From an uncultured Lachnospiraceae bacterium (lineage in GTDB: Bacteria > Bacillota > Clostridia > Lachnospirales > Lachnospiraceae): DNA of 64,000 bases. The stretch's first letter is position 1, and every line of letters begins with the position of its first letter. Positions 49,385-58,491 of the stretch are shown piece by piece. A model generated the notes under the pieces. That model saw only the letters and a list, made by a program, of their open reading frames with translations. It made no database searches and was not told the DNA's origin. Location: positions 1 through 64,000 of the forward strand of contig CAMBLG010000010.1 in NCBI GenBank assembly GCA_945868435.1. Reading direction: 5' to 3'. Made by a program: the position numbers and the translations under genes.

Positions 49385-50788
49385 TCACTTAAACATACGG
49401 TCTTTTCTGCGGTATCGCTTTTTGCTCTCCCGAATCCGGAATCTTTCCTTTTGCGCTCTGCGGACTTCGCGTTTATGACGGATTACATAGAAGTTATCAT
49501 ACAGCTTTTTGCCCAGATAGATCAACACTCCGATCACTGCCAGCCCCAATACAATCAACAGAATCATTGCCGGATGAATCTCAATAACCCGAAGGTCTTC
49601 TTCCTGCGCCGGCATCTGTTTCTCAAAATAACTTTCCTCCACCTTCGCCCCGGTGGTCACAATCTTCGCAGTTCCCACGGTCCTGTCTGCATAGGTATAT
49701 TTGAGCTGCGCCAGCGTTCCACTGTCATCCCGCACCTCATCCAGCGAAAAGATAGCGTCCGCGAACTCAGCTGCCTTGGGAATCACAATATATGCATCCT
49801 CATCCAACGTGACAAAGGGTTCGTTGTCATTCATAACTCCGGTATCTTCCAAATTCTCATTGGCAATACTGGTCTCATTGGCCGCAATGTTCAATGCCTG
49901 AAAATTATCAAAGCAATAGTCCAACAGCTTCCGCGTATCCGTGTAGTGATATGGTGACGATACATCCATCACCACGCACACCAGTGTCAGACCATCCTTC
50001 TCCGCAAAGGTCACCAGCGTATTGTTGGCTACCCTGGTGTATCCGGTCTTGCCTCCCGTGCAGTTGTCCCACAGATATCGGGAATCTCCCTGCCACGGAT
50101 AGATCATCTTGTGATGATTATGGCAGTAGGTCGGATCACTGTGCTTATTCGTAGGTGGTATGGTATAACTGCCTGTCCCGGTAATGATCCGGAACGCTTC
50201 ATTCCGGTAAGCCTCCGCTGAAATCAGCGCCATATCGTAGGCGCTGGTCCAGTGATCTTCATCCGGCAGACCATTGCAGTTGTTAAAATGCGTATCCTTA
50301 CAGCCAAGCTCTTCTGCGCGGCTGTTCATGAGCTCAATAAAGGTACTGTAATCCCCTCCAAGCTGCGCCCCCACATGCTCCGCCACTGCGTATGCACACT
50401 CGTTGGCAGATTCCAGCATGACGGCATACAGACATTCTTCCATGGTCATCTCTTCGTTCAGATCACGGGCAATATTGGAAGTATCTCCCTCATTCTTGTA
50501 CACCGCATCTGCCGAAAATGTAACAGTCTCATTCAGCTCACAGTTTTCAATCGCCAAGAGCGTTGTCATAATCTTGGTAATGCTGGCCGGATAGCGGGTC
50601 TTATGGCTATCCTTCTCGTAAAGCACTGTTCCTGTATTCACTTCCATCACAATGGCATTCGGGCATGTAATTTCCGGTCCTTCCGGCCAGTACTCTTCCG
50701 CCTGCACCGGCATCGGAGCCGCCTGTATCGCAAACACTGCTGCCAACAATCCGGCTGCCGCCCGCTTCCATATACATTTCCAATTCAT
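49385..50788 (-). CDS. D-alanyl-D-alanine carboxypeptidase (low-molecular-weight PBP)
   Basis: 467 aa from the ATG at 50788 (CAGGAGAA site; the longer frame lacks one). Signal peptide to about residue 31 (PVQAEE). Active-site motifs SITK (69–72), SAN (127–129) and KTG (247–249) are all present. After the peptidase and C-terminal beta domain there is a membrane helix (MILLIVLGLAVIGVLIYLG, about 420–440) and a basic cytoplasmic tail, so it is anchored by a helix rather than an amphipathic end. It trims pentapeptides of peptidoglycan; DacF-like. Confidence 0.93.
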   Translation of the reverse strand: MNWKCIWKRAAAGLLAAVFAIQAAPMPVQAEEYWPEGPEITCPNAIVMEVNTGTVLYEKDSHKTRYPASITKIMTTLLAIENCELNETVTFSADAVYKNEGDTSNIARDLNEEMTMEECLYAVMLESANECAYAVAEHVGAQLGGDYSTFIELMNSRAEELGCKDTHFNNCNGLPDEDHWTSAYDMALISAEAYRNEAFRIITGTGSYTIPPTNKHSDPTYCHNHHKMIYPWQGDSRYLWDNCTGGKTGYTRVANNTLVTFAEKDGLTLVCVVMDVSSPYHYTDTRKLLDYCFDNFQALNIAANETSIANENLEDTGVMNDNEPFVTLDEDAYIVIPKAAEFADAIFSLDEVRDDSGTLAQLKYTYADRTVGTAKIVTTGAKVEESYFEKQMPAQEEDLRVIEIHPAMILLIVLGLAVIGVLIYLGKKLYDNFYVIRHKREVRRAQKERFRIRESKKRYRRKDRMFK

Positions 50789-50866
50789 GTAAATTCTCCT
50801 GATATCCTCGCTCTGTGGTATATGCAATTTTAGTATAAGCGCAATCTCTTTATCCCGCAAGCAAAT

Positions 50867-51015
50867 TATGATATAATGTCCGCGAAGGCAAAAGTGAACA
50901 TAGCATTAGACGGATGCAGATGTTTACATCATGCAGACGCTCTATATGCTATGTGAACGCGCCCGCGAGCACGGAAAACCTATGGTTTTTCGTGCTTTTG
51001 CCGAAGCATTTCGGC
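50867..51015 (+). ncRNA. Candidate small structured RNA
   Basis: An extended −10 promoter (TGATATAAT, 50870–50878) points to a start near 50885. Downstream lie GGCAAAAG (50887–50894) and its complement CTTTTGCC (50995–51002), enclosing two hairpins: one closed by CATAGCAT/ATGCTATG (50899–50953), one GCACGGAAAACC/GGTTTTTCGTGC (50969–50995) followed by TTTT, which looks like a terminator. No open frame. Also possible that it is only a palindromic repeat between the divergent dacA and trmB genes. Confidence 0.45.
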
Positions 51016-51027
51016 ACATAATATAAT
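50998..51027 (+). promoter_or_regulatory. Likely promoter of trmB
   Basis: TTGCCG, 18-bp spacer and TATAAT about 35 bp before the trmB start; it overlaps the end of the candidate small RNA. Confidence 0.55.
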
Positions 51028-51059
51028 TCCCTACTACAACACAACGAAAGGATACCCTT

Positions 51060-51701
51060 ATGCGATTACGCAACATTCCGGGCGCCGACGAGGTTGTCTC
51101 CTCCAGCCTATATTGTATACAAGACGCTGCCTCTCACCGCGGCAGCTGGAACACCTTCCTTGGCAACGATCATCCGATCCATCTGGAGATCGGAATGGGA
51201 AAAGGACGTTTTCTCATGGATCTCGCCGCTGCAAATCCCGATATCAACTACATCGGTGTAGAACGCTACACCAGCGTTCTCCTTCGCGCAGTTCAAAAAA
51301 TGGACGAGCTCTGCCTTCCCAACGTACACTTTCTATGTGAGGATGCCAAAAACCTTCCGGAAATATTCGGGGAAAACGAGATTGCCCGCATTTATCTGAA
51401 CTTTTCCGACCCGTGGCCCAAGGACCGTCATGCCAAAAGACGGTTGACCTCCCACGAATTTCTGGATCGGTATGATCAGTTTCTGGCTCCGGGTGGCCGC
51501 CTGGAATTCAAATCCGACAACCAGGAGCTCTTTACCTTCTCCTTAGAGGAGATCGAAGCTTCCGACCGCTGGAAATTAGACGCATTTACCCGGGATCTCC
51601 ACCACGATCCTGTGCTGAATGAGGGCAACATTATGACGGAATATGAGGAAAAATTCTCCTCCATGGGCAACCCGATCTGCAAGCTGATCGCATCCCGCTG
51701 A
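51060..51701 (+). CDS. trmB: tRNA (guanine46-N7)-methyltransferase
   Basis: 213 aa. AdoMet motif HLEIGMGKGRFLMDLAAANP and the substrate/catalytic segment NFSDPWPKDRHAKRRLT are TrmB signatures, with FKSDNQELF and FSSMGNPICKL near the end. It makes m7G46 in tRNA. Single gene, plus strand; converges on the transglutaminase gene. Confidence 0.96.
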   Translation: MRLRNIPGADEVVSSSLYCIQDAASHRGSWNTFLGNDHPIHLEIGMGKGRFLMDLAAANPDINYIGVERYTSVLLRAVQKMDELCLPNVHFLCEDAKNLPEIFGENEIARIYLNFSDPWPKDRHAKRRLTSHEFLDRYDQFLAPGGRLEFKSDNQELFTFSLEEIEASDRWKLDAFTRDLHHDPVLNEGNIMTEYEEKFSSMGNPICKLIASR

Positions 51702-51723
51702 GTGCGCCTTTTCACATAGGAGC

Positions 51724-54291
51724 TCAGCGTTTGTTGTCAAGCTTTCGATAGATTCCGTAGCAGAACTGCGCCTCATGGTCACACACCTCTGCCCCGGAAA
51801 AGGCGGCCTTTTTCACAATCCGCATATATTCGTTCCATTCCTTCGGGGGGATTATCTCATAGGTCCGGATCAATCGGCTTTCATACTCTGCATCTGTAAT
51901 TGGAATCCATTCCATCCCCCCAGTGCCTCTGCTCTTCTTCGGAAACCTTACATGCCCTACAGGCATCCGCCCCTTCCTCATAAGACGTCTGTATATACGG
52001 CGGTTGATACGCTTGACCGCCCTGCAGTTCTGATGGTGCCTCAGTTCCTGCCACAAAACCTCCTGATATCTGCGAACAAAAACACGGATTCCCCAAACGC
52101 AAAGCATGAGAAACGCCGTACAGCAAACCACTCCCGCAAGAATCTTTCCCGGCAGCAGGAAACGCTTACCGGCCGCACCTTCCGTCCCGTCACCCCCATT
52201 GGCTGACAGATTTTCTTCTGTCTCTTCCTGTGGGACACTATACTCGGTTTCTTCTGTTTCCGTATTCTCTGACTCTGTATTTTCGGTATCTTCACTTCCC
52301 GTCTCGGGCTCCTCCGAAGACAGCGCATCCTCCGTGTTCTCGTTCTTGTTCTCGTGCTGTTCCTTCAGTTCCTCCTGCTTGTCCGCATCCGTCGGAAGCC
52401 CTCCCTCCACATATTCATATCCCGGCGTCATCTCCATGGGAACCCAGCCAATCCCCTCCAGATAGATTTCCACCCAGGCGTGGGAATTGCGGTCATACAC
52501 CTTTGCGCTGTAAGTTCCATCTGCCGCCTTCCGGAATGCACTCTGCTTCACAAAATATCCGGAAGCATACCGGGCCGGTATCCCCAGATCCTGCAGAATC
52601 AGCGCCCCTGCGCTGGCGAAATGCATACAGTATCCCTCATGCCCCGTCTCCAGAAAGTATTGAATGGTATCCGTTCCCGCCGGAATGTCATCCAGATACA
52701 GATTGTACTGCGCAGCCCCCGCCAGCACTCGCTGCACATAACCCGCTACACCGATCCGGCACAGGTTGCTGTCCATGGCATCCCCGGTATCAAGCACCCC
52801 ACCGGACTCCACAATTACCTGTTCGGTAATCAAATCGGAAGCCTCCTGCACTGCCGAAAGTGAAGATGCATTGCGGTAATGCTCCATCACGTACGCGCTA
52901 TACCAATTGACCATGTCGGCCTGGCTTTGATTGTCCGAATCCAGATGCGACATATCAAACAACAACTGCAGCACATCTGTATTGTTATTCCATCCCTGAA
53001 AGGAGAGCTCCTTTGCTCCCCGCTCTTTCTTTACCAGACCTTCCCCCTCTACCCATACAGTATCGTCCGTGTCCGACAGATCCGAAAAATACGGAAGGCA
53101 CGCCGCAGAGCCTGCTCTCTCATAGGAGATGGTATAGTTCCACCGCGCCATATTCCGATTGACAGCCATATTCCGATTGACAATGGAGGCATAATAGGAA
53201 ACTGCATCGAAGCTCTCATAACCCATCTGATACAGCCGCGTGCCCAGCCGGTCCCGATCAATCTGTGCCGCCTCTGCCGCACTCCGAAAAGTCTCTCTCT
53301 CCGACTCCCATTTTCCATTCTGATAAGTTCCGCTGTAAAACTCCGGCAGGTACAGATTGGAAGCCGGCATCTCGTCTGTCGTAATCGTCATGACCAGCCT
53401 GTCCCTGTAAGTTGGCGTATCGTTATCAACCCGCGCCTCATCCGCATCCGAATTCAGACTGCTTACCAGTTCCTCAGCCCGAACCTCCACCTGCTTCTGA
53501 AAATCCATAAACTTCGGGCACTGATCCGGGATCTTCTCTGCGGGCTCCTCAAACAGACGCTGCCCCGTAACCACGACCAGGAGAGATAACGCCAGCACTG
53601 CCAACGTGGAGACCAACTGCATGACAGCCGGAGGTATGCGCCTTTTCCCATGCTTCACAGGAACAAACAACACCCGGGACGAATCCGCGCCACCGGAATA
53701 GAGGACCATCGTTCCCATCAACACACACATGAGCCCCTCCCATGACGGGCAGCGGTTCACCAGAAGTCCCAGTGTCAGAGCTACAAACGAAGGCACCAAC
53801 ATAAGCCACCGCGCACCTGTCACATAGCGAAGCACGAGAAAAAGCAGCACCAGCACTACAACGAAAAATCCCAGCCCCGCACCGGCCTGAAGCTTTACAT
53901 TGGAGACGAGATAATTGGTCTTATAGTAGATGTTCCACGCCTGCAGATAGTCATTGCAGAGTCCCACAACTCCATCCCGTATCGCCGCAAGCTCGCGGTA
54001 GGCGTACCAGCCGCCCAGTCCCAGCAATCCCGCTTCGATTCCCGCATACAGGAACAGGCGATAGCGCCCGCAGGCCGGTGCCACTATCTCAAACAAAACG
54101 ATCGCCGACACCAGAAAACACTGCAGCCGCACAAAGTCGATGTGTGCAATCTCCCAGCCCGCAAATTCACTGGACAAAAGGCGCAAAAATCCCGTCAACA
54201 GCAATTCTGCAGCCAAAACCGTCCGCACTGCTCCTGCAAAACTTTCTCCAAAATGATATTCGGTTGTATGGATGGCATGCATTTGATCCAT
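51724..54291 (-). CDS. Transglutaminase-like membrane protein
   Basis: 855 aa from the ATG at 54291 (GGAGGA site 7 nt upstream; earlier GTG/ATG codons have none). Six or so N-terminal membrane helices (about 20–240), a large extracytoplasmic part with a transglutaminase core: Cys in TGHEGYCMHFASAGALILQ, His in RNSHAWVEIYLEGIGWVPM, then an acidic Glu/Thr-rich stretch, one more membrane helix and a cytoplasmic C-terminal domain. Last gene of the MoxR–DUF58–transglutaminase operon, a common set thought to mature or assemble surface proteins. Function inferred. Confidence 0.88.
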   Translation of the reverse strand: MDQMHAIHTTEYHFGESFAGAVRTVLAAELLLTGFLRLLSSEFAGWEIAHIDFVRLQCFLVSAIVLFEIVAPACGRYRLFLYAGIEAGLLGLGGWYAYRELAAIRDGVVGLCNDYLQAWNIYYKTNYLVSNVKLQAGAGLGFFVVVLVLLFLVLRYVTGARWLMLVPSFVALTLGLLVNRCPSWEGLMCVLMGTMVLYSGGADSSRVLFVPVKHGKRRIPPAVMQLVSTLAVLALSLLVVVTGQRLFEEPAEKIPDQCPKFMDFQKQVEVRAEELVSSLNSDADEARVDNDTPTYRDRLVMTITTDEMPASNLYLPEFYSGTYQNGKWESERETFRSAAEAAQIDRDRLGTRLYQMGYESFDAVSYYASIVNRNMAVNRNMARWNYTISYERAGSAACLPYFSDLSDTDDTVWVEGEGLVKKERGAKELSFQGWNNNTDVLQLLFDMSHLDSDNQSQADMVNWYSAYVMEHYRNASSLSAVQEASDLITEQVIVESGGVLDTGDAMDSNLCRIGVAGYVQRVLAGAAQYNLYLDDIPAGTDTIQYFLETGHEGYCMHFASAGALILQDLGIPARYASGYFVKQSAFRKAADGTYSAKVYDRNSHAWVEIYLEGIGWVPMEMTPGYEYVEGGLPTDADKQEELKEQHENKNENTEDALSSEEPETGSEDTENTESENTETEETEYSVPQEETEENLSANGGDGTEGAAGKRFLLPGKILAGVVCCTAFLMLCVWGIRVFVRRYQEVLWQELRHHQNCRAVKRINRRIYRRLMRKGRMPVGHVRFPKKSRGTGGMEWIPITDAEYESRLIRTYEIIPPKEWNEYMRIVKKAAFSGAEVCDHEAQFCYGIYRKLDNKR

Positions 54292-54346
54292 ACAAGATTC
54301 CTCCATACAAAGATACTCTGCACAAAACTCCACGATCCTTAATCGT

Positions 54347-55435
54347 TTACAGTATCAATTCCAGCGCCGAAAGCCGTTCCTTCCATTCCACTTCGCTCAG
54401 TTTCTTAAGCAGTTTCCCATCCATGGAAAGTGCCAGCTCGCCCGTGAGAAGAAGTGTGTGCAGTTCATGGTCATAGCGGTATTTCTCCCGGTACAACTGC
54501 CGAATCTCCTGCGGTGCTTCCCGCATATCCGCAAGATAGCTGCTCAAGAACGTATAATAGTCCTCCTCGTCATCTACCCTCACACGGACCATATCCTGCT
54601 GACTGCCGCTGTACCACGACACATAGTGGGGACAGTGGACATCCATCATGGAGAACACAAGGCTTGCCGCCACGGACAGAAACGCCTGCGCCTGCTTTCC
54701 GGTGCGGATTTTGGCGCTATCCAAAAGCAGAACCACCGGACATGCCAGAGGCTGGGAATCCTCCCGCACTACCAGCTCCTGCATCTTGGCAGAAAGCTTC
54801 CAGTGAATGCTCTGAATTTTGTCTCCGTCGCGAAACTCCCGGACATCAAAGATTTCACTGCTGTCGTTGCCCGGGCGAAAATCATCATAGACATCCGCGT
54901 CCCCAAAGAAATTCCTGGTGCGCTCCGTCACCCGCACGCTGACAGGTGCCACCTCCGGAAGAACCTGTATTCCCGCGCTGCTCTTGATGCGTTTTGTCAG
55001 GTAAAAAAGCCCGGTCAGATCATAAAGCTTCACGCTCCGCAATTCCACCAGATAATTCCCTGCATACTGCGGGCAAACCACGGTCTGATAGCTATTTTCA
55101 CCGGAATATACCATGGCGCCCGAATGCCAAACGCTTCTCCGCCTCTTCTGCAGAGTATTCCACATCCGAACCCGATAACGGATCCGCATACAGGGAATGG
55201 GGCCGCGGTTTACGGTGCCAATCTGCACCTGGACCCGTCCCCCCTGCTCCGCCACGCCGATGGGAATCCGAAGCATCACACGAATTCTGCTTCTCTGAAA
55301 CAGTAAAAATACAAATGCGAGCACCAAAAGAACTGCTTCGGCAAACCCAAGCAGTCCAATCGCCGTACTCGCATAAATGAGTGCAATATAGAACGTGACA
55401 AGCGTCACGATGCCTCCAATCACAAAACTAGCCAC
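54347..55435 (-). CDS. DUF58 domain protein
   Basis: 362 aa from a GTG at 55435 that overlaps the MoxR stop and has GGCGGAG upstream; a longer ATG start at 55480 would overlap MoxR by 53 bp and lacks a site. Two N-terminal membrane helices, then a beta-rich part and the DUF58 signature GNDSSEIFDVREFRDGDKIQ followed by HWKLSAKMQELVVRE. A von-Willebrand-like fold is expected (VVLLLDSAK). Partner of MoxR ATPases. Confidence 0.9.
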   Translation of the reverse strand: MASFVIGGIVTLVTFYIALIYASTAIGLLGFAEAVLLVLAFVFLLFQRSRIRVMLRIPIGVAEQGGRVQVQIGTVNRGPIPCMRIRYRVRMWNTLQKRRRSVWHSGAMVYSGENSYQTVVCPQYAGNYLVELRSVKLYDLTGLFYLTKRIKSSAGIQVLPEVAPVSVRVTERTRNFFGDADVYDDFRPGNDSSEIFDVREFRDGDKIQSIHWKLSAKMQELVVREDSQPLACPVVLLLDSAKIRTGKQAQAFLSVAASLVFSMMDVHCPHYVSWYSGSQQDMVRVRVDDEEDYYTFLSSYLADMREAPQEIRQLYREKYRYDHELHTLLLTGELALSMDGKLLKKLSEVEWKERLSALELIL

Positions 55436-56396
55436 GATACTCCGCCTTCTCCATATAGGAGGCCGGCTGCTTCGTGCCATCCAGCAGCTCTTTCAGCACC
55501 GCCTCCTCCGTCACATGTGTTACCCTTGCCTTCGTGTTCAGCACAATCCTGTGCTTGGCAATATCCAAAAAGATGTCCGCCACGTCCTCCGGAATCACGT
55601 AATCCCTTCCGTGTAAAAATGCCCACGCTTTGGCCATGCGGACACAGGCGATGGTTCCGCGGGGGCTGATCCCCAGCTCGATAAAGCCGTTGTCCCTGGT
55701 GGCGTTCACCAGCTGTGCCACATAGGTGTAAATATTCTCATGCACATACACCTTCTCCACCAGTTGCTGAAGCTTCATAAGGCCATCTGCATCCAATACT
55801 GCATCCAACACCGCAACCCCCGCCGACACACTCTTGCCTCTGGCAATCTCGATCTCGCTTCGAATGTCCGGATATCCCATGCTCATACATATCATAAAGC
55901 GGTCCAGCTGGGACTCCGGCAGAAGCTGCGTTCCCGCACTGCCCTTGGGATTCTGCGTCGCCATCACCACAAAGGGCTGCGGCACCTCATGGGTGACGCC
56001 GTCCACCGTCACCTTTCCCTCCTCCATGACCTCCAGAAGCGCAGACTGCGTCTTCGGCGAGGTCCGGTTAATCTCATCCGCCAGAAACAGATTGCACATA
56101 ATCGTTCCCGGATGATAAGAGAAGTTCCCTGTGTTCTTGTCGTACATGGAAAACCCGAGGATATCCGCCGGCATTACATCCGGCGTAAACTGCACGCGAT
56201 GATTTTCCAGCCCCATCACCTTGGAAAAAGCGATGGCCAGCGTCGTTTTTCCCACGCCCGGCACATCCTCGATCAGGATGTGTCCACCCGCCAGTATGGC
56301 ACAAAAGGCCTTGCCGATACATTCATCCTTGCCTGTCACGGCCTTCTTCACTTCATTGATCACAGCAATTGCCTGCTGATAATGTACATTGCTCAT
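55428..56396 (-). CDS. MoxR-family AAA+ ATPase
   Basis: 322 aa. Walker A GHILIEDVPGVGKTTLAIAF near 35–52, Walker B LFLADEINRTSPKTQSALLE, sensor VMATQNPKGSAGTQ, arginine-finger region PESQLDRFMICMSMG, and C-terminal lid with ISPRGTIACVRMAKAWA. A chaperone-like ATPase that acts with DUF58 and the transglutaminase. First gene of the operon. Confidence 0.95.
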   Translation of the reverse strand: MSNVHYQQAIAVINEVKKAVTGKDECIGKAFCAILAGGHILIEDVPGVGKTTLAIAFSKVMGLENHRVQFTPDVMPADILGFSMYDKNTGNFSYHPGTIMCNLFLADEINRTSPKTQSALLEVMEEGKVTVDGVTHEVPQPFVVMATQNPKGSAGTQLLPESQLDRFMICMSMGYPDIRSEIEIARGKSVSAGVAVLDAVLDADGLMKLQQLVEKVYVHENIYTYVAQLVNATRDNGFIELGISPRGTIACVRMAKAWAFLHGRDYVIPEDVADIFLDIAKHRIVLNTKARVTHVTEEAVLKELLDGTKQPASYMEKAEYRG

Positions 56397-56436
56397 GGCT
56401 TGTCCCCCATCCTTTGAACATCGCTTCTTTGATGAT

Positions 56437-56466
56437 TATAGTACAATTTCACCGTAAAAAACAATC
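56437..56466 (-). promoter_or_regulatory. Promoter of the moxR operon
   Basis: Minus strand TTGTTT, 18-bp spacer and perfect TATAAT, roughly 40 bp before the moxR start. Confidence 0.6.
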
Positions 56467-56578
56467 CCCTTATACCTGGTCATCTGCATATTCAAAAAAA
56501 GTTAAGGATTTATAGGCTATCTTTCCTACTATTTATCCTGTACAATATGGGTATACTAACACCAAGGAGGATGTAACT

Positions 56579-57130
56579 ATGATGAAAAAAATTATCGCAC
56601 TACTGCTTTCCGCTACAATGACGCTGTCCATGACCGCCTGTGGCGGAAAGGCAAATGATACACAACAGGCCAGCGAGGAAACCCCCAAGCAGGAGGCGCC
56701 ATCCTTTGACAGCACAGAGGAGATTATCAACGCCATCTATGAAATCAAGCCTATGGAATTGAACATGGGAAATATGGCGGTAGATCTGAATGATGAATAC
56801 GCCCTTCAGTCTTATCTGGGACTCACACCGGATGATGCAGACAAATTAGCCGAAGCCACTGCCTCAGAGGCTATGATGGGACAGGCCTGCTCCATCGTTG
56901 TGGCAGAAGTGACCGACGCTTCATCTGCCGGAGAGATTGCGCAGAAGATGGCCAACGGCATTGACCAGCGCAAATGGATCTGCGTGGAGGCAGATGAGCT
57001 TCGCGTTGTGACCTGTGACAAGTATATTCTTCTTGTAATGTTCGACTCCAGACTGGATTCTGTGGACGACATTGTGGATGCCTTTACCCAGGTATGCGGA
57101 TACACCGACGGAGAATATCACAAGGAGTAA
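56579..57130 (+). CDS. DUF4358-like lipoprotein
   Basis: 183 aa. Signal peptide with lipobox SMTACGG (Cys about residue 21), then a short Gln/Glu-rich linker and an alpha/beta domain (EEIINAIYEIKPMELNMGN to the end). DUF4358-type lipoproteins are frequent in Clostridia and have no known function. AAGGAGG upstream. It lies 20 bp before the DHHW gene, probably in one operon. Confidence 0.75.
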   Translation: MMKKIIALLLSATMTLSMTACGGKANDTQQASEETPKQEAPSFDSTEEIINAIYEIKPMELNMGNMAVDLNDEYALQSYLGLTPDDADKLAEATASEAMMGQACSIVVAEVTDASSAGEIAQKMANGIDQRKWICVEADELRVVTCDKYILLVMFDSRLDSVDDIVDAFTQVCGYTDGEYHKE

Positions 57131-57150
57131 GTTTATTTAGGGGAGATAAG

Positions 57151-58128
57151 ATGAAAAAGCGCGTGATATCCGGTGTGAGCTGCCTGCTTTTCTTAGGCCT
57201 GCTCACAGGTGCCGCATTTTCCAACATGAAACCAAGTGAATACTATGTGGCGGATGAGAAAATCGTAGCCATCAGCCCGGCTCTGGACACCAGGTCAGTG
57301 ACCCGCGCCACAGACCGGTTCCGGTTGCTCTATGACACTTATCTCGCCCCCAACGACATGCATCCCTACGTGGCCATCGTTCCGGACAAGAGCTACTATC
57401 TTGCGGATCCCAAAGGGCGGGGACAGATGGATTACGAAGCGCTTTTTGCCTTGACTTACTCACAGATGGATTATGCTGAGCCCATCGACCTTGCGGCTTC
57501 GTTGGACGGGGACTCCTATTACCGCACCGACAGCCATTGGCGGCAGGAATGCCTTGCTCCCGTCGCGGAATGCATTACAGAGGCCACAGGTGTCTCCACG
57601 ATCGCTTTTTCCGAAGAAGAAACGGACGGAGGAATCAACTACGATACGCTGTTTGCGGCGGATGGCTTTGTGGGCTCCTACGGGGAAGCCATCACTCTGG
57701 CCAGCGGATGGGAACGGGAAAAATTCGCAGCAATAAAGCCGGATGCGGTCTATTACCTGACCAACGATATCCTTGATCAGGCCGTTGTCCTCAACTATGA
57801 CAACGACAGCCGCTCCGGCTTATATGACTGGGAGAAACTGGCAGAACGAAACCCTTACGATTTCTTTCTGTCCGGAGCTTCCGCTCTCATGTACATCGAG
57901 AGTCCTGCTGCGCTCACGGACCGACAGCTTGTGGTCTTTCGCGACTCCTATGGTAGTTCTCTCATCCCGCTTCTCACTCCGTATTATCAGGAAATCCTCG
58001 TCGTGGATATCCGCTACACCATGAGCGACCGCCTCGGTGAGCGGGTCGACTTCGCCGACTGGGCAGGCGCGGATGCGCTCTACCTCTACAGCACGACTCT
58101 GCTCAACCGAAGCATCTCGCTCAAATGA
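57151..58128 (+). CDS. DHHW-family extracytoplasmic protein
   Basis: 325 aa from the ATG at 57151 (GGGGAGATAAG); the longer frame overlaps the lipoprotein gene. N-terminal signal/anchor (about 5–25). YYRTDSHWRQECLAPV is the DHHW-type motif (variant DSHW), and VVFRDSYGSSLIPLLTPYY is an SGNH/AlgX-like active-site block. Such proteins often accompany MBOAT O-acyltransferases modifying surface polymers, but none is adjacent here. Function inferred. Confidence 0.8.
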   Translation: MKKRVISGVSCLLFLGLLTGAAFSNMKPSEYYVADEKIVAISPALDTRSVTRATDRFRLLYDTYLAPNDMHPYVAIVPDKSYYLADPKGRGQMDYEALFALTYSQMDYAEPIDLAASLDGDSYYRTDSHWRQECLAPVAECITEATGVSTIAFSEEETDGGINYDTLFAADGFVGSYGEAITLASGWEREKFAAIKPDAVYYLTNDILDQAVVLNYDNDSRSGLYDWEKLAERNPYDFFLSGASALMYIESPAALTDRQLVVFRDSYGSSLIPLLTPYYQEILVVDIRYTMSDRLGERVDFADWAGADALYLYSTTLLNRSISLK

Positions 58129-58214
58129 TCAATGTGGCAAACCCATATTTTGACAACGAATCGGCTCCGGCATCCGGAACCTTTTCTTTCATGTTCTTCC
58201 CCTTCGATAGCATT

Positions 58215-58247
58215 AAAAAAACCCCCAACGAAGATCTATGCTTCGTC
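58215..58247 (-). terminator. Terminator of the tRNA-Lys gene
   Basis: Minus strand ACGAAG–CATAGAT–CTTCGT followed by TGGGGG and TTTTTTT. Confidence 0.7.
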
Positions 58248-58293
58248 AAGAGTTCTTTGACTTTTGTATATGTTAAACTATCAAAAAAAGTAA

Positions 58294-58366
58294 TGCGCGA
58301 CCAGGGGTTCGAACCCTGGACACCCTGATTAAGAGTCAGGTGCTCTGCCAGCTGAGCTAGTCGCGC
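58294..58366 (-). tRNA. tRNA-Lys (anticodon CTT)
   Basis: 73 nt. Acceptor stem GCGCGAC/GTCGCGC, D arm with AGCTCAGCTGGCAGAGCA, anticodon stem CCTGA/TCAGG with loop CTCTTAA (anticodon CTT), T arm CCAGG-GTTCGAA-CCCTGG, discriminator A. CCA is not encoded. Confidence 0.96.
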
Positions 58367-58403
58367 ATATTTTTTATTTTCGTCTTTCCTGACGACAAAA
58401 GTT

Positions 58404-58432
58404 ATTATATACTAGACTTACGAGAAATGCAA
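58404..58432 (-). promoter_or_regulatory. Promoter of tRNA-Lys
   Basis: Minus strand TTGCAT (58432–58427), 17-bp spacer, perfect TATAAT (58409–58404), about 40 bp before the tRNA. Confidence 0.85.
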
Positions 58433-58491
58433 CTACTTTTTTCAATTTATTTCATTTTTTTTAATTTTATATGTGAAAGGAGCAATTAGCC

